Origin: Arenimonas oryziterrae DSM 21050 = YC6267 | GTDB taxonomy: Bacteria; Pseudomonadota; Gammaproteobacteria; Xanthomonadales; Xanthomonadaceae | DNA: 64,000 nucleotides | NCBI RefSeq assembly: GCF_000420545.1 | Contig: NZ_ATVD01000003.1 | Coordinates: forward strand, 486,370-550,369 | Direction: 5' to 3' | Shown here: in pieces, positions 29,405 to 38,457 of the stretch | Layout: each line of letters starts with the position of its first letter | Position numbering within the stretch: position 1 is the stretch's first letter | Notes under the pieces: model-generated | What the model was told of the DNA's origin: nothing | Seen by the model: the letters and a program-made list of their open reading frames with translations, nothing else | The model's database searches: none | Position numbers and translations under genes: made by a program

Positions 29405-31153
29405 TTACGCTTCGCCGGTTTGCAGACGCCACAGCGCGGCGTAGAAACCGTTGCGGGCGACGAGTTCGTCGTGCGTGCCGCTCTCGACGATGCGGCCGGC
29501 ATCGAGCACGTGGATGGCATCGGCCTGGCGGACGGTCGACAGGCGGTGCGCCACGATCAACGTCGTGCGCTGGTGCGTGATGCGGGCGAGCGAGCGCTGG
29601 ATCGCCGCTTCGGTTTCGTTGTCGACGGCCGAGGTCGCCTCATCGAGCACGAGGATCGCCGGATCGCGGTACAGCGCGCGCGCCAGTGCAATGCGCTGGC
29701 GCTGGCCGCCGGACAGTTGCGCACCGCGCTCGCCGACCGCGCTGGCATAGCCCTGCGGCAGCGCCGCAACGAAATCATGCGCTTCCGCCGCACGCGCGGC
29801 GGCTTCGACTTTCGCCAGATCCGGCACGCGTTCGCCGTAGGCGATGTTGTCGGCGATCGTGCCGTCGGTCAGGAACGGATCCTGCGCCACGTAACCGATC
29901 ACCCGCCGCAACGCCGCGGGATCGAGCGCCGCGATATCCATGCCGTCCAGGCGGATGCGACCCGCGTCGGGATCGATGAAGCGCAGCAGCAGCTTGAGCA
30001 AGGTGCTCTTGCCGCCCCCGGTGCCGCCAACCAGGGCGACCGTCTGTCCAGCCGGCACTCGCAGGCTGATGTCCTGCACTGCCGGGCGCGCATCGTAGGA
30101 AAAGCCCACGTTCTCGAACGCCAGCGCGCCTTTGGCCGGCGCCGCCGGTTGCGCGTTGCCGCGCACGGGCAGTTTCGTTTCCAGCAGATCCATGACGCGA
30201 TTGGCCGAGGCCATCGCGCGCTGGTACAGGTCGGTCATATCGGCCAGGCGCGTGAGCGGCCAGAGCAGACGCTGGGTGAGATACACGAGCGCCGAATAAC
30301 TGCCGACGCCGAGCTTGCCGTTGAGCGCCAGCCAGCCGCCGTACAACAGCGTCGCGATGAAGCCCGCGAGCACGGCCATGCGGATGACCGGCGTGATCGC
30401 CGCCGAGACGCGAATCGCGGCCGCATTGCGCTGGCGGAAGTCGTCCGAGGCCGCGCGCACATGTTCGGCTTCGAACGCTTCGGCGGTGTAGGCCTGGATG
30501 GTCGCCATGCCGGCGAGATTGTTGTTGAGCCGCGAAGACACGGTCGCGGCGGCATCGCGGGCGGCGGCATAACGCGGATACAGGCGTTTCTGGAACCAGA
30601 ACGCGCCGAGCAGGATTAGCGGAATCGGCAGCAGGGCGAGCACGGCGAGGTCGGCGGTGAGGGCGAAAAACACCGCGCCAACCATCAGCGAAGAACAGAA
30701 CACCTGGATCAGGTCGTTCGCGCCGGTGTTGAGGAAGCGTTCGATCTGGTTGACGTCCTCGTTCATCAGCGCCATCAGCCGGCCGCTGCGCTCGCGCGCG
30801 ATCGTGTCCGGCGGCAACGCCTGCAAGTGCGCGTAGGCGGCATTGCGCAGCGTGTGCTGCAGGTCCTGGGCCAGGCCGCGCCATTTGAGCGCGTACAGGT
30901 ATTCGAAGATCGATTCGAACACCCAGACCGCGACGGTCAGTGCGACCAGGGCATAGAGCTGGTGCATCGGGTCGACCAGCCCGAGCCGGGCCAGGAACGA
31001 GGCCTGGCGGTTCACGACCACGTCGACCGCCACGCCGATCAGCAATTCGGGCAGTACGTCGAAGAATTTGTTCAGAACTGAGTAGACCGTGCCCAGGGCG
31101 GCGTCGCGGCGGTAGGGGCGGGCGAAGGCGAACAGGCGACGGAGCGGATGCAT
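29405..31153 (-). CDS. ABC exporter, fused membrane and ATPase domains
   Basis: Half-size ABC exporter of 582 residues of the MsbA/LmrA/BmrA type. The N-terminal transmembrane domain (about 15-330, six helices) includes the coupling-helix motif [19 protein letters not shown]. The ATPase domain has Walker [10 protein letters not shown], signature LSGGQ, Walker [11 protein letters not shown] and the H-loop in AHRLST. It functions as a homodimer or with a partner. The substrate could be lipid or drug and cannot be decided from sequence. The ATG at 31153 begins [17 protein letters not shown], typical for the family; longer frames upstream overlap rluE. It converges with the S9 peptidase gene. Confidence 0.93.
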   Translation of the reverse strand: MHPLRRLFAFARPYRRDAALGTVYSVLNKFFDVLPELLIGVAVDVVVNRQASFLARLGLVDPMHQLYALVALTVAVWVFESIFEYLYALKWRGLAQDLQHTLRNAAYAHLQALPPDTIARERSGRLMALMNEDVNQIERFLNTGANDLIQVFCSSLMVGAVFFALTADLAVLALLPIPLILLGAFWFQKRLYPRYAAARDAAATVSSRLNNNLAGMATIQAYTAEAFEAEHVRAASDDFRQRNAAAIRVSAAITPVIRMAVLAGFIATLLYGGWLALNGKLGVGSYSALVYLTQRLLWPLTRLADMTDLYQRAMASANRVMDLLETKLPVRGNAQPAAPAKGALAFENVGFSYDARPAVQDISLRVPAGQTVALVGGTGGGKSTLLKLLLRFIDPDAGRIRLDGMDIAALDPAALRRVIGYVAQDPFLTDGTIADNIAYGERVPDLAKVEAAARAAEAHDFVAALPQGYASAVGERGAQLSGGQRQRIALARALYRDPAILVLDEATSAVDNETEAAIQRSLARITHQRTTLIVAHRLSTVRQADAIHVLDAGRIVESGTHDELVARNGFYAALWRLQTGEA

Positions 31154-31198
31154 CGGACGATTCTTGCCTCGGGGAGCCTGCGGCATTCTCGCATGGGC

Positions 31199-31204
31199 TA
31201 GACT
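31199..31204 (+). promoter_or_regulatory. Putative -10 element of rluE (short leader)
   Basis: TAGACT followed by GGGGCC and the ATG of rluE, so transcription would start at or next to the ATG. Nearly identical to the sequence before aceK. Confidence 0.5.
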
Positions 31205-31210
31205 GGGGCC

Positions 31211-31756
31211 ATGCTGATCGCCTTCAACAAGCCCTACGGCGTGTTGTGCCAATTCACCGATGACTCGGTGCCGCCGCGTCCTACCCTGGCCGGCTTCGAG
31301 TTGCCGGCGGGCGTGTACGCCGCCGGGCGACTGGATTTTGATTCCGAAGGCCTGCTGCTGCTGTCCGACGACGGCCCGCGCATCGCGCAGATCAGTTCGC
31401 CGAAATTCAAATGGCCCAAGACCTATCTGGTCCAGGTCGAAGGCGAGGCCAAGGACGAACACCTCGATGCGCTGCGCAAGGGCGTCATGCTCAACGACGG
31501 CCTGACCCAGCCTGCGCAGGCGTCCGCCCTGCAATCGGTGCCCGACTGGCTGTGGCCGCGCGATCCGCCGATCCGCACGCGCAAGACCGTGCCCGATAGC
31601 TATATCGAGCTGACCATTCGCGAAGGCCGCAACCGCCAGGTGCGGCGCATGACTGCGGCCGTCGGTTTGCCGACTTTGCGCCTGGTGCGCATTTCGATCG
31701 GTCCGCACCGCCTCGATGGCCTGGCCTCGGGGGCCTGGCGCAAGGAACCCGTTTAG
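31211..31756 (+). CDS. rluE: 23S rRNA pseudouridine synthase, RluE type
   Basis: Isomerises a uridine of 23S rRNA to pseudouridine (U2457 for E. coli RluE). At 181 residues it lacks an S4 domain, as in RluE. The catalytic Asp42 is in GRLDFDSEGLLLLS; FNKPYGVL near the start and EGRNRQVRRMTAAVGLPTLRL near the end are further RsuA/RluE-family motifs. It is divergent from the ABC exporter gene. A methyltransferase gene begins 7 bases after the stop and is probably cotranscribed. The exact target base is inferred from family resemblance. Confidence 0.92.
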   Translation: MLIAFNKPYGVLCQFTDDSVPPRPTLAGFELPAGVYAAGRLDFDSEGLLLLSDDGPRIAQISSPKFKWPKTYLVQVEGEAKDEHLDALRKGVMLNDGLTQPAQASALQSVPDWLWPRDPPIRTRKTVPDSYIELTIREGRNRQVRRMTAAVGLPTLRLVRISIGPHRLDGLASGAWRKEPV

Positions 31757-31763
31757 GCGCGGC

Positions 31764-32507
31764 ATGAGTTTCAAGGATCATTTTTCCGGCCATGCGGCGG
31801 TTTATGCCCAGGCCCGGCCCACGTATCCCGCTGCGTTGTTCGACTGGCTGGCTGCGCAATGCACCGGACAGGGGCTCGTCTGGGATGCCGGTTGCGGCAA
31901 TGGTCAGGCCAGCGTCGCGCTGGCCGGGCATTTCGACGCGGTGTTCGCCACCGACCCCAGCGCCACGCAAGTCGACGCCGCGCCCGCGCATCCGAAGATC
32001 CGCTATGCCGTCGAACCGGCGGAAGCGTGTTCGCTCGACGCGGCCAGCGCGGACCTCATCACCGTGGCGCAGGCCCTGCACTGGTTCGACCACGCGCGCT
32101 TTTACGCCGAAGTGCGGCGCGTGCTGCGGCCCGGCGGCGTCATCGCGGCATGGACGTACGAACGCTCGTCGGTCTCGCCGGCGGTGGATGCCGTGTTCGC
32201 GCGCTTGTATCTGGGCGAGCTTGGCGACTACTGGCCGCCGGAACGCCGGCATGTCGAGGCGGGCTACGCGACCTTGCCGTTTCCGTTCGACGTGATTCCC
32301 GCGCCCTCGTTCGAACTGCGCTGCGACTGGACCTTGCCGCAGTACCTCGCGTACCTGCGCAGCTGGTCGGCGAGCCAGCGCTATCTCAAGGCCACGGGCC
32401 GCGATGCGGTGGGCGACATCGCCGAGGCGATGGAGCAAGCTTGGGGCGATCCCGACGCCGTGCGCACCGTGGCGTGGCCGATGACGATGAAGGCGGGGCG
32501 GGTCTGA
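31764..32507 (+). CDS. Class I SAM-dependent methyltransferase
   Basis: Cytoplasmic methyltransferase of 247 residues. Motif I is LVWDAGCGNGQASVAL (about residues 35-50), followed by VFATDPSATQVDAA, AQALHWFDHARFY and LRPGGVIAAWTYER. This set of motifs is typical of the family that includes yeast Crg1/Tmt1 small-molecule methyltransferases. The substrate is unknown. It starts 7 bases after rluE without a clear ribosome-binding site, suggesting translational coupling. Confidence 0.85.
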   Translation: MSFKDHFSGHAAVYAQARPTYPAALFDWLAAQCTGQGLVWDAGCGNGQASVALAGHFDAVFATDPSATQVDAAPAHPKIRYAVEPAEACSLDAASADLITVAQALHWFDHARFYAEVRRVLRPGGVIAAWTYERSSVSPAVDAVFARLYLGELGDYWPPERRHVEAGYATLPFPFDVIPAPSFELRCDWTLPQYLAYLRSWSASQRYLKATGRDAVGDIAEAMEQAWGDPDAVRTVAWPMTMKAGRV

Positions 32508-32564
32508 GGCGCTCGGCATCCTCACCGCCAAGAACACGTGGCGATCAAAAAAGGAATTTGTAAC

Positions 32565-34499
32565 GTGAAAAATTGGCTAGTCTCGGTTCTTCTGGCGACA
32601 GCGGCCCTCCTGCCGTCCGCGAGCGCCGCACAGGCGCAGACCTTGCCCGCCTTCACCAGCGAGACCGAGTTCCAGGCATATCTGGGGAGACTCCAGCGCG
32701 AAGATCAGGCCAAGCGGAAGGCCGATGAGGCGAAGCGCAAGCAGAAGGCAGCCATGCCCGTCTCTGCGCCCACGGCCTCTCCGGATGTTTCGTCAGTGGA
32801 ATCGAACACGATCCTGACCGAAGCGCAGATTGACCGAATCCCGGTCGGCAAGAACGTCACCTCGCTTGCGCTTCTCGCACCGGGCACGACTGGCTCCGAC
32901 GAAGGCGAATCCGACAACATCACCAACGTACAGACAGCGGGCGTGGACGAAGGCGGAATCGTCAAGAAGCTCGGCGAGTTCCTGATCGTCCTGCGTCGCG
33001 GCCACCTGTTTAGCCTGCACGCTACCGACAGCGACTTGCGCGCGGTCTCCACGATCAATGCCTATGGCCCGGACATCTCCCCGGACGATTCCTGGTACGA
33101 CGAAATGCTGGTCAGTGGCCGCACGATCGTCGTGGTCGGCTACAGCTATGACCGGGGCGGCACCGAGCTGGGCATCTTCGATATCGATGACGCCGGCGTC
33201 CTGTCCTACCGGGCGACGCATCAGTTGCGCAGCAATGACTACTATTCGGCGCGCAACTACGCGAGCCGGCTGGTGGGCAAGACCCTGATCTTCTATTCGC
33301 CCCTCTCGCTCGATGTCTACGCGCCCGCCAACGAATCTTTGCCTGCTGTTCGTCATTGGGATAGCGCGGGTGGAAACGTTCCGTTCGAGCGCTCCCTGCC
33401 GGCGACGCGAATCTATCGCTCCGGCTATGACCACCTGAGCGATCCCACGCTGCATACGGTCACCCGGTGCGAGATCGGCGCGGGCCGGGCGCTTGATTGC
33501 GCGTCAACAGCCGTCATCGGTTCCTGGGGCAGCGAGTTCTACGTGTCCGAGAACGCGGTATATGTTTGGACGATGCAAGACGAGGGGGAAACCACGACGA
33601 ACGATCGCGCCCGGTCCTCGGTGCTGCGCCTGCCGCTCGATGGTTCCGCGCCCGCCGCGCTGCGCGTCGAGGGTTCCCCGATCGACCAGCTGTCCTTCCT
33701 AGAACGCGACGGCTATCTCAATGTCCTGATCAATGGCGATGGCGTGGGCGGACGGATGTGGAGCTCGTTGCGCACGCCCGAAGACCTGGCCCTGCTGCGC
33801 GTGCCGCTCACGGCGTTCGGCGGGACGCGCGCGCGGGCCGGACGCAGTGCCTACCGGGATCTGCCGACGTTCGGAGGCCGATGGTTGCCCGAACAGAACC
33901 GTTACATCGGCGATTGGCTGCTCTATGGCAGCGAGTCCGAGCGCAGCCCGCTAACGGCGGTGCGTTTTGCACAGAACCGGCCGGTGATTCGCCGCGAGTT
34001 GGGTCACGGGACGGAGCGGATCGAAGCCATGGGCGACGATGCGGTGGTGGTAGGTAGCCAGAGCAAGGATCTGGTCTTCACCAGTCTTGACCTGGACGCG
34101 GACGTTCGCATCGCTTCCCGCTTCGTGCAGAAGGACAGTGCCCAGTCGGACAGCCGCACGCATGGGTTTTTCTACCGGCCTACCGGACCGGATGAAGGGT
34201 TGCTCGGCTTGCCTATCCTCGGCCGTGAACCCCGTACCGCGTCCGTGAAGTTCCTGCGCAACCAAGCGCTCACGCTCGGCGATCTTGGCGCACTGGTAGC
34301 GGCGTCGGCAAAACCCGCCGACGATGACTGCCAGGCAAGTTGCGTGGACTGGTATGGCAATGCCCGGCCCATTTTCGCGGGTGAGCGTGTCTACGCTTTG
34401 ATGGGCTACGAGTTGGTCGAAGGCGCGCTGCGTGACGGTCGCATCACCGAGCGTCGGCGAATTGATTTCGCGCCCAAGGCGGTCAAGGCGGCGAAGTGA
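32565..34499 (+). CDS. Secreted beta-propeller domain protein
   Basis: Exported protein of 644 residues. The signal peptide MKNWLVSVLLATAALLPSAS is followed by a charged Lys/Arg-rich helix (about 40-65). Next comes a stretch, TILTEAQIDRIPVGKNVTS then LALLAPGT, like the plug-proximal motif of Oar-type TonB-dependent receptors. The C-terminal beta-propeller domain (from NITNVQTAGVDEGGIVKK, about residue 125, to the end) matches the secreted Beta_propel family. The function is unknown. A GTG start at 32565 is preferred because AAGGA lies 9 bases upstream and it opens the signal peptide; another GTG lies at 32538. Base composition looks slightly less GC-biased than its neighbours. Confidence 0.8.
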   Translation: MKNWLVSVLLATAALLPSASAAQAQTLPAFTSETEFQAYLGRLQREDQAKRKADEAKRKQKAAMPVSAPTASPDVSSVESNTILTEAQIDRIPVGKNVTSLALLAPGTTGSDEGESDNITNVQTAGVDEGGIVKKLGEFLIVLRRGHLFSLHATDSDLRAVSTINAYGPDISPDDSWYDEMLVSGRTIVVVGYSYDRGGTELGIFDIDDAGVLSYRATHQLRSNDYYSARNYASRLVGKTLIFYSPLSLDVYAPANESLPAVRHWDSAGGNVPFERSLPATRIYRSGYDHLSDPTLHTVTRCEIGAGRALDCASTAVIGSWGSEFYVSENAVYVWTMQDEGETTTNDRARSSVLRLPLDGSAPAALRVEGSPIDQLSFLERDGYLNVLINGDGVGGRMWSSLRTPEDLALLRVPLTAFGGTRARAGRSAYRDLPTFGGRWLPEQNRYIGDWLLYGSESERSPLTAVRFAQNRPVIRRELGHGTERIEAMGDDAVVVGSQSKDLVFTSLDLDADVRIASRFVQKDSAQSDSRTHGFFYRPTGPDEGLLGLPILGREPRTASVKFLRNQALTLGDLGALVAASAKPADDDCQASCVDWYGNARPIFAGERVYALMGYELVEGALRDGRITERRRIDFAPKAVKAAK

Positions 34500-34560
34500 C
34501 CTGGCGATGAAAAATCGCCAGCGCAGGGGCGAAAGCCCTATGTCTGGCGAGACGTGCGAA

Positions 34561-34584
34561 ATCGCGGTCAGGCCCGCTCCCACG
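34561..34584. repeat. Dispersed repeat, family B copy 1
   Basis: A 24-base sequence starting ATCGCGGTCAGGCCCGCTCC, followed by a short CCCACGGGAG hairpin. An identical 24 bases lie inside hrpB at 35706-35729. Reverse-complement reading gives the GTGGGAGCGGGCC... type repeat common in related genomes. Confidence 0.8.
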
Positions 34585-34604
34585 GGAGCAGCCCAAGATC
34601 GGAG

Positions 34605-37142
34605 TCAGGTGCCGCGCGGTTTGGCGCGGTGCGTGGCCGTGGCGGTCCACGGATCCTCCGGCCACGGGTGACGCGGGTAGCGGCCTTTCATTTCCTTTTT
34701 CACTTCCGGGTAGGTGCGTTCCCAGAAGCCCTTGAGGTCTTGCGTGACCTGCAAGGGTTTTCCGCCCGGCGAGAGCAGATGCAGGATCACCGGCACGCGG
34801 CCGTCGGCGATGCGCGGCGTGTCGGCGAGGCCGAACAGTTCCTGCAACTTCACCGCGAGCACCGGCGGCGCGGCCTGGCCGTGATCGTCGATGACATAGG
34901 TGATCGCGCGCTCCATGCCCGACGGCACGGTAAGGCGCGTCGGTGCGAGCTGGTCGATCTTCTGGCGTTGCGACCAGTCCAGTTGCGAGCGCAAGGCATC
35001 GCCCAACTCGGATTCGCTCAGCGCATCGAGCCGGGTCTTTCCTGACAGCGCTGGCTTAAGCCAGGTAGCGAGCGTGGCGAGCAACGCGTCCTCGCCAAAA
35101 TCCGGCAAGGCCATATCCGGAAACCACTGCCGCACGCAACGCACGCGCGCGACAAACTGCTGCAGGCCTTCGGTCCAAGGCAGGGAGGCCAGGCCCAGGT
35201 CAGCGACGGCCTCGCACAGCGCCTGCGCCGCAAGCGCCGGATCGGGACGGCCCGCGGGTTTGCTCGACAGCACGATGCGATCGAAGCGTTTTTCGCGGCG
35301 TGCGATCAACGCGCGGGTGTCGACATCCCAGCGCACGAAATCGCGCTCGACGAAACGCGCGGGAAAATCACGCTCCAGGCGCGCTTCGTCCAGCGGTGCG
35401 GCGCGCAGCACGAGCGAGTCCTTGGCGTCGAAGCGCAGTTCGCTGGCGACGATCCAGGGTTCGCCGTACAGCGCGCTGTCGTCGAGCAGGCGCGCCATGC
35501 GACCGTTGGCGAGCTGATAGCGACGCGCATCGCCGGGATGCTGGCGCGCGATGCGTTCGGGGAACGCGTGCAGCAGCAGGTCGCCGAGCAGGTGCGCGGG
35601 AATCGAGGCCGGTGAAACATGCTCGCAACGGAGGCGGCGGCGCCATTGTTTTGCCGCCTGGTCGATCGCGGCGAGGGAGCCGGTGTTGGCGCTAGGGACA
35701 GGTTTATCGCGGTCAGGCCCGCTCCCACGATGGCTCCCGCGCGGTGTGCGGAACGCGGCGAGCGCGTGCCAGCGCGATTGCCAGTCGTCGCGTCGCGGGC
35801 CGGTCAGCGGATCGCGCGCTTCGATGAGCGCGGCGAGATCGCAGGCGAGCGCGCGTTCGTCGTCGCTGCGTGCGGCGAGCAGCATCGCGGCCAGGCGCGG
35901 ATGCGTGCCCAGGGCGAGCAGGCGACGCCCGAAGGCGGTGATGCGGCGGTCGCCGTCGATGGCTTCGAGACGTTGCAGCAATTCGTCGGCCGCCGCGAGC
36001 GCGCCGCTCGGCGGTGCGTCGGGAAAGCGCAGCGCGTCACTGCCCCAGGCGGCGAGTTCGAGACGAAGCGCGGTCAGTTCGGTCTGCGCGATTTCCGGCG
36101 TGCGCATCGGTTCGAGCCGTTGCGACTGCGGCCACAGGCGATAGGCAAACCCCTCGGCGACGCGCCCGGCGCGGCCAGCGCGCTGGTCGGCCGAGGCCTG
36201 CGAGATCGCGACGGTTTCCAGGCGCGAGAAGCCGCTGTTGGGATCGAAGCGCGGCTCGCGCGCCAGGCCGGCGTCGATGACCACGCGCACGCCGGGCAGG
36301 GTCACGCTCGATTCGGCGACATTGGTTGCGAGCACGATGCGCCGGCGACCGTCGGGATCGGCGGCGAGGGCGGAGCTTTGTTTTTCCATCGACAATTCGC
36401 CGTGCAGCGGCACGAGCGCGATGTCGTTGGGCAGGGACGCGAGCAGGCGCTCGGCATCGCCGATCTCGCGTTGACCGGGCAGAAAGACCAGCACGTCGCC
36501 CGGATGCGCGGCGAGCGTGTGTTCGACGCAGCGCTTGAGCTGGAACAGCAAGGCCTCGTCGCGCCGTGCCGCGTAGTGCGCGATCTCGACCGGGTAGCTG
36601 CGGCCGGCCGAGGTCAGGCGCGGCGCGTCGAGAAAACGCGCGAGTTTCTCGCCATCGAGCGTCGCCGACATCACCAGCAGGCGCAGGTCCGGCCGCAGTT
36701 GTGCCTGGACATCCAGGGCCAGCGCGAGCCCGAGGTCGCCGGCGAGGTGGCGTTCGTGGAATTCGTCGAAGACGATCGCGGCGACGCCGTCGAGCGTCGG
36801 GTCGTCCTGGATCAGGCGCGTGAGGATGCCTTCGGTGACCACTTCCACGCGGGTCCGGACCGAGACCCGATTTTCGAAACGGATGCGATAACCGATCGTG
36901 TCGCCGACCGGTTCGCCCAGTTGCGCGGCCATGAATCCCGCCGCCGCACGTGCGGCGACGCGACGCGGTTCGAGCATCAGGATCTTGCCGTCGCCGCGCC
37001 AGTCCGCACCCAGCAGGGCCAGCGGCACCTGCGTGGTCTTGCCGGCGCCGGGCGGGGCTTCGAGGACGAGGCGGGTCTGCGTGGACAGCGTCGCCAGCAG
37101 GTCGGGCAGCAGCGTTCGAATGGGAAAGTCGGGCAGGGTCAC
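34605..37142 (-). CDS. hrpB: ATP-dependent helicase HrpB
   Basis: DEAH-box RNA helicase of 845 residues. Walker A is EAPPGAGKTT (about 28-37), motif II is DEFHERH, motif III is MSATLDG, and motif VI is QRAGRAGRV. The helicase-associated and HrpB C-terminal domains follow (ending near YPRHPWPEDPW). The cellular role is poorly known. The GTG start at 37142 gives the usual VTLPDFPIRTLLPDLL opening. Around residues 467-490 the chain carries an extra GSHRGSGPDRDKPVPS stretch encoded by a dispersed repeat that has entered the gene in frame. It is divergent from tatD, with only 46 bases between. Confidence 0.93.
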   Translation of the reverse strand: MTLPDFPIRTLLPDLLATLSTQTRLVLEAPPGAGKTTQVPLALLGADWRGDGKILMLEPRRVAARAAAGFMAAQLGEPVGDTIGYRIRFENRVSVRTRVEVVTEGILTRLIQDDPTLDGVAAIVFDEFHERHLAGDLGLALALDVQAQLRPDLRLLVMSATLDGEKLARFLDAPRLTSAGRSYPVEIAHYAARRDEALLFQLKRCVEHTLAAHPGDVLVFLPGQREIGDAERLLASLPNDIALVPLHGELSMEKQSSALAADPDGRRRIVLATNVAESSVTLPGVRVVIDAGLAREPRFDPNSGFSRLETVAISQASADQRAGRAGRVAEGFAYRLWPQSQRLEPMRTPEIAQTELTALRLELAAWGSDALRFPDAPPSGALAAADELLQRLEAIDGDRRITAFGRRLLALGTHPRLAAMLLAARSDDERALACDLAALIEARDPLTGPRRDDWQSRWHALAAFRTPRGSHRGSGPDRDKPVPSANTGSLAAIDQAAKQWRRRLRCEHVSPASIPAHLLGDLLLHAFPERIARQHPGDARRYQLANGRMARLLDDSALYGEPWIVASELRFDAKDSLVLRAAPLDEARLERDFPARFVERDFVRWDVDTRALIARREKRFDRIVLSSKPAGRPDPALAAQALCEAVADLGLASLPWTEGLQQFVARVRCVRQWFPDMALPDFGEDALLATLATWLKPALSGKTRLDALSESELGDALRSQLDWSQRQKIDQLAPTRLTVPSGMERAITYVIDDHGQAAPPVLAVKLQELFGLADTPRIADGRVPVILHLLSPGGKPLQVTQDLKGFWERTYPEVKKEMKGRYPRHPWPEDPWTATATHRAKPRGT
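35706..35729. repeat. Dispersed repeat, family B copy 2, inside hrpB
   Basis: Identical over 24 bases to 34561-34584. It lies in frame within hrpB and encodes about residues 472-479 of the helicase, with related sequence on both sides. Confidence 0.8.
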
Positions 37143-37188
37143 GGCGCAAGGATACGGTGCGCGCTGCGGCCGCGCTAAACTTCCTGCC

Positions 37189-37977
37189 ATGGACCTTATC
37201 GATATCGGCGCCAACCTGGGCCACGAAAGCTTCGCCCACGATTTCGATGCGGTGCTGGCGCGTGCGCGCGCGGCCGGCATCGTGCATATGGTGGTGACCG
37301 GCGCCAGCCGCGAGGGCTCGCGTCAGGCGCTCGAGATCGCGCGCGCGCAGCCGGGCTTCCTGTCGGCGACCGCAGGCGTGCATCCGCACCATGCCGTGGA
37401 ATACACCGACGAGGCCGATGCGGAGCTGCGCGCCTTGCACCGCGCGCCGGAAATCGTCGCGGTCGGCGAATGCGGATTGGACTATCACCGCGATTTTTCG
37501 CCGCGTCCGGCCCAGCGCCAGGCCTTCGAGCGCCAGCTGCAGATCGCCGCCGATACCGGCAAGCCCTTGTTCCTGCACCAGCGCGAGGCGCATGCCGATT
37601 TCCTGGCGATCCTGAAGAACTTCGCCGGCCGCCTCGGTCCTGCGGTCGTGCACTGTTTCACCGGCACCCGCGAGGAATTGCACGACTGCCTCGATGCCGG
37701 CTACTACATCGGCATCACCGGCTGGCTGTGCGACGAGCGCCGCGGCCTGCATCTGCGGGAAATGGTCCGCGATATTCCGGCCGACCGTCTGATGATCGAG
37801 ACCGACGCGCCCTATCTGCTGCCGCGCACCGTGCGTCCGCTTCCCTCGCACCGGCGCAATGAGCCGATGTATCTGCGGCATATCGTCGAAGAACTGGCGA
37901 AGGATCGCGGCGAAGCGCCGGAGATCACGGCGGCAGCGGCCACAGCCGCTGCCCGCCGGTTTTTTGCGTTGCCGTAA
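37189..37977 (+). CDS. tatD: TatD-family metal-dependent DNase
   Basis: Hydrolase of 262 residues with the TatD fold. The N-terminal DIGANLGHESF replaces the HxH motif as in E. coli TatD. The metal and catalytic residues lie in ATAGVHPHHAVEY, VAVGECGLDYHRDF, LFLHQREAH, VVHCFTGT and MIETDAPYLLPR. The family acts as a 3'-5' exonuclease in DNA repair and has no proven role in Tat export. The ATG at 37189 is 7 bases after a -10-like TAAACT (37176-37181), suggesting a short leader. No tatABC genes are adjacent. Confidence 0.94.
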   Translation: MDLIDIGANLGHESFAHDFDAVLARARAAGIVHMVVTGASREGSRQALEIARAQPGFLSATAGVHPHHAVEYTDEADAELRALHRAPEIVAVGECGLDYHRDFSPRPAQRQAFERQLQIAADTGKPLFLHQREAHADFLAILKNFAGRLGPAVVHCFTGTREELHDCLDAGYYIGITGWLCDERRGLHLREMVRDIPADRLMIETDAPYLLPRTVRPLPSHRRNEPMYLRHIVEELAKDRGEAPEITAAAATAAARRFFALP

Positions 37978-38024
37978 CGCGTGCCGTCACGGGCCGGTGC
38001 GGCCATCCAGGCCGCGGAGAACAC

Positions 38025-38336
38025 TTAGCCGCGCGCTTTCCAGCTCAGCGATTTGCCGTTCGCGCCGCGGGTCACCACGATGTTTTCTTCGCCGGCCGCG
38101 CAGGCTTCGGCGGCGGCCGCCATCAGTTTGCTGCGCAGGCCGTTGATCTGCGTGGCGTCGTTGACGATGAGGATGCGGGCCACGTCGTCGGGCGTGGGCT
38201 GGCTGGGATTGTTGCAGGCGATGGTGAGGGAGTTCTCGGTTTCCGCGCGCACTTCCACGGTCGGAAATTCCTGTTTGGCGGTCGCGGCGGCGCTGACGAG
38301 TACGACGGAAATCGCGACAAGGTGCTTGAGGTTCAT
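38025..38336 (-). CDS. Small exported protein of unknown function
   Basis: A 103-residue protein with a clear signal peptide (MNLKHLVAISVVLVSAAATA). The mature part is about 83 residues with two cysteines (IACNN and EACAAG) that could form a disulfide. A central DDVARILIVNDATQINGLRSKL segment looks helical. I do not recognise a family. It lies between tatD (convergent) and a DUF2167 gene on the same strand. Confidence 0.7.
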   Translation of the reverse strand: MNLKHLVAISVVLVSAAATAKQEFPTVEVRAETENSLTIACNNPSQPTPDDVARILIVNDATQINGLRSKLMAAAAEACAAGEENIVVTRGANGKSLSWKARG

Positions 38337-38457
38337 TGTGCGTCTCCTGGCGGTTTCGGCGGGCGGCGCATTGCCGCCCTGTCCCGAGATCGCATCGTTC
38401 TCCCTCGCCGGGGCGAGGGCATGTGCAGGAGGTCGGGGTGCCGAAAGAGGGGCCGCG

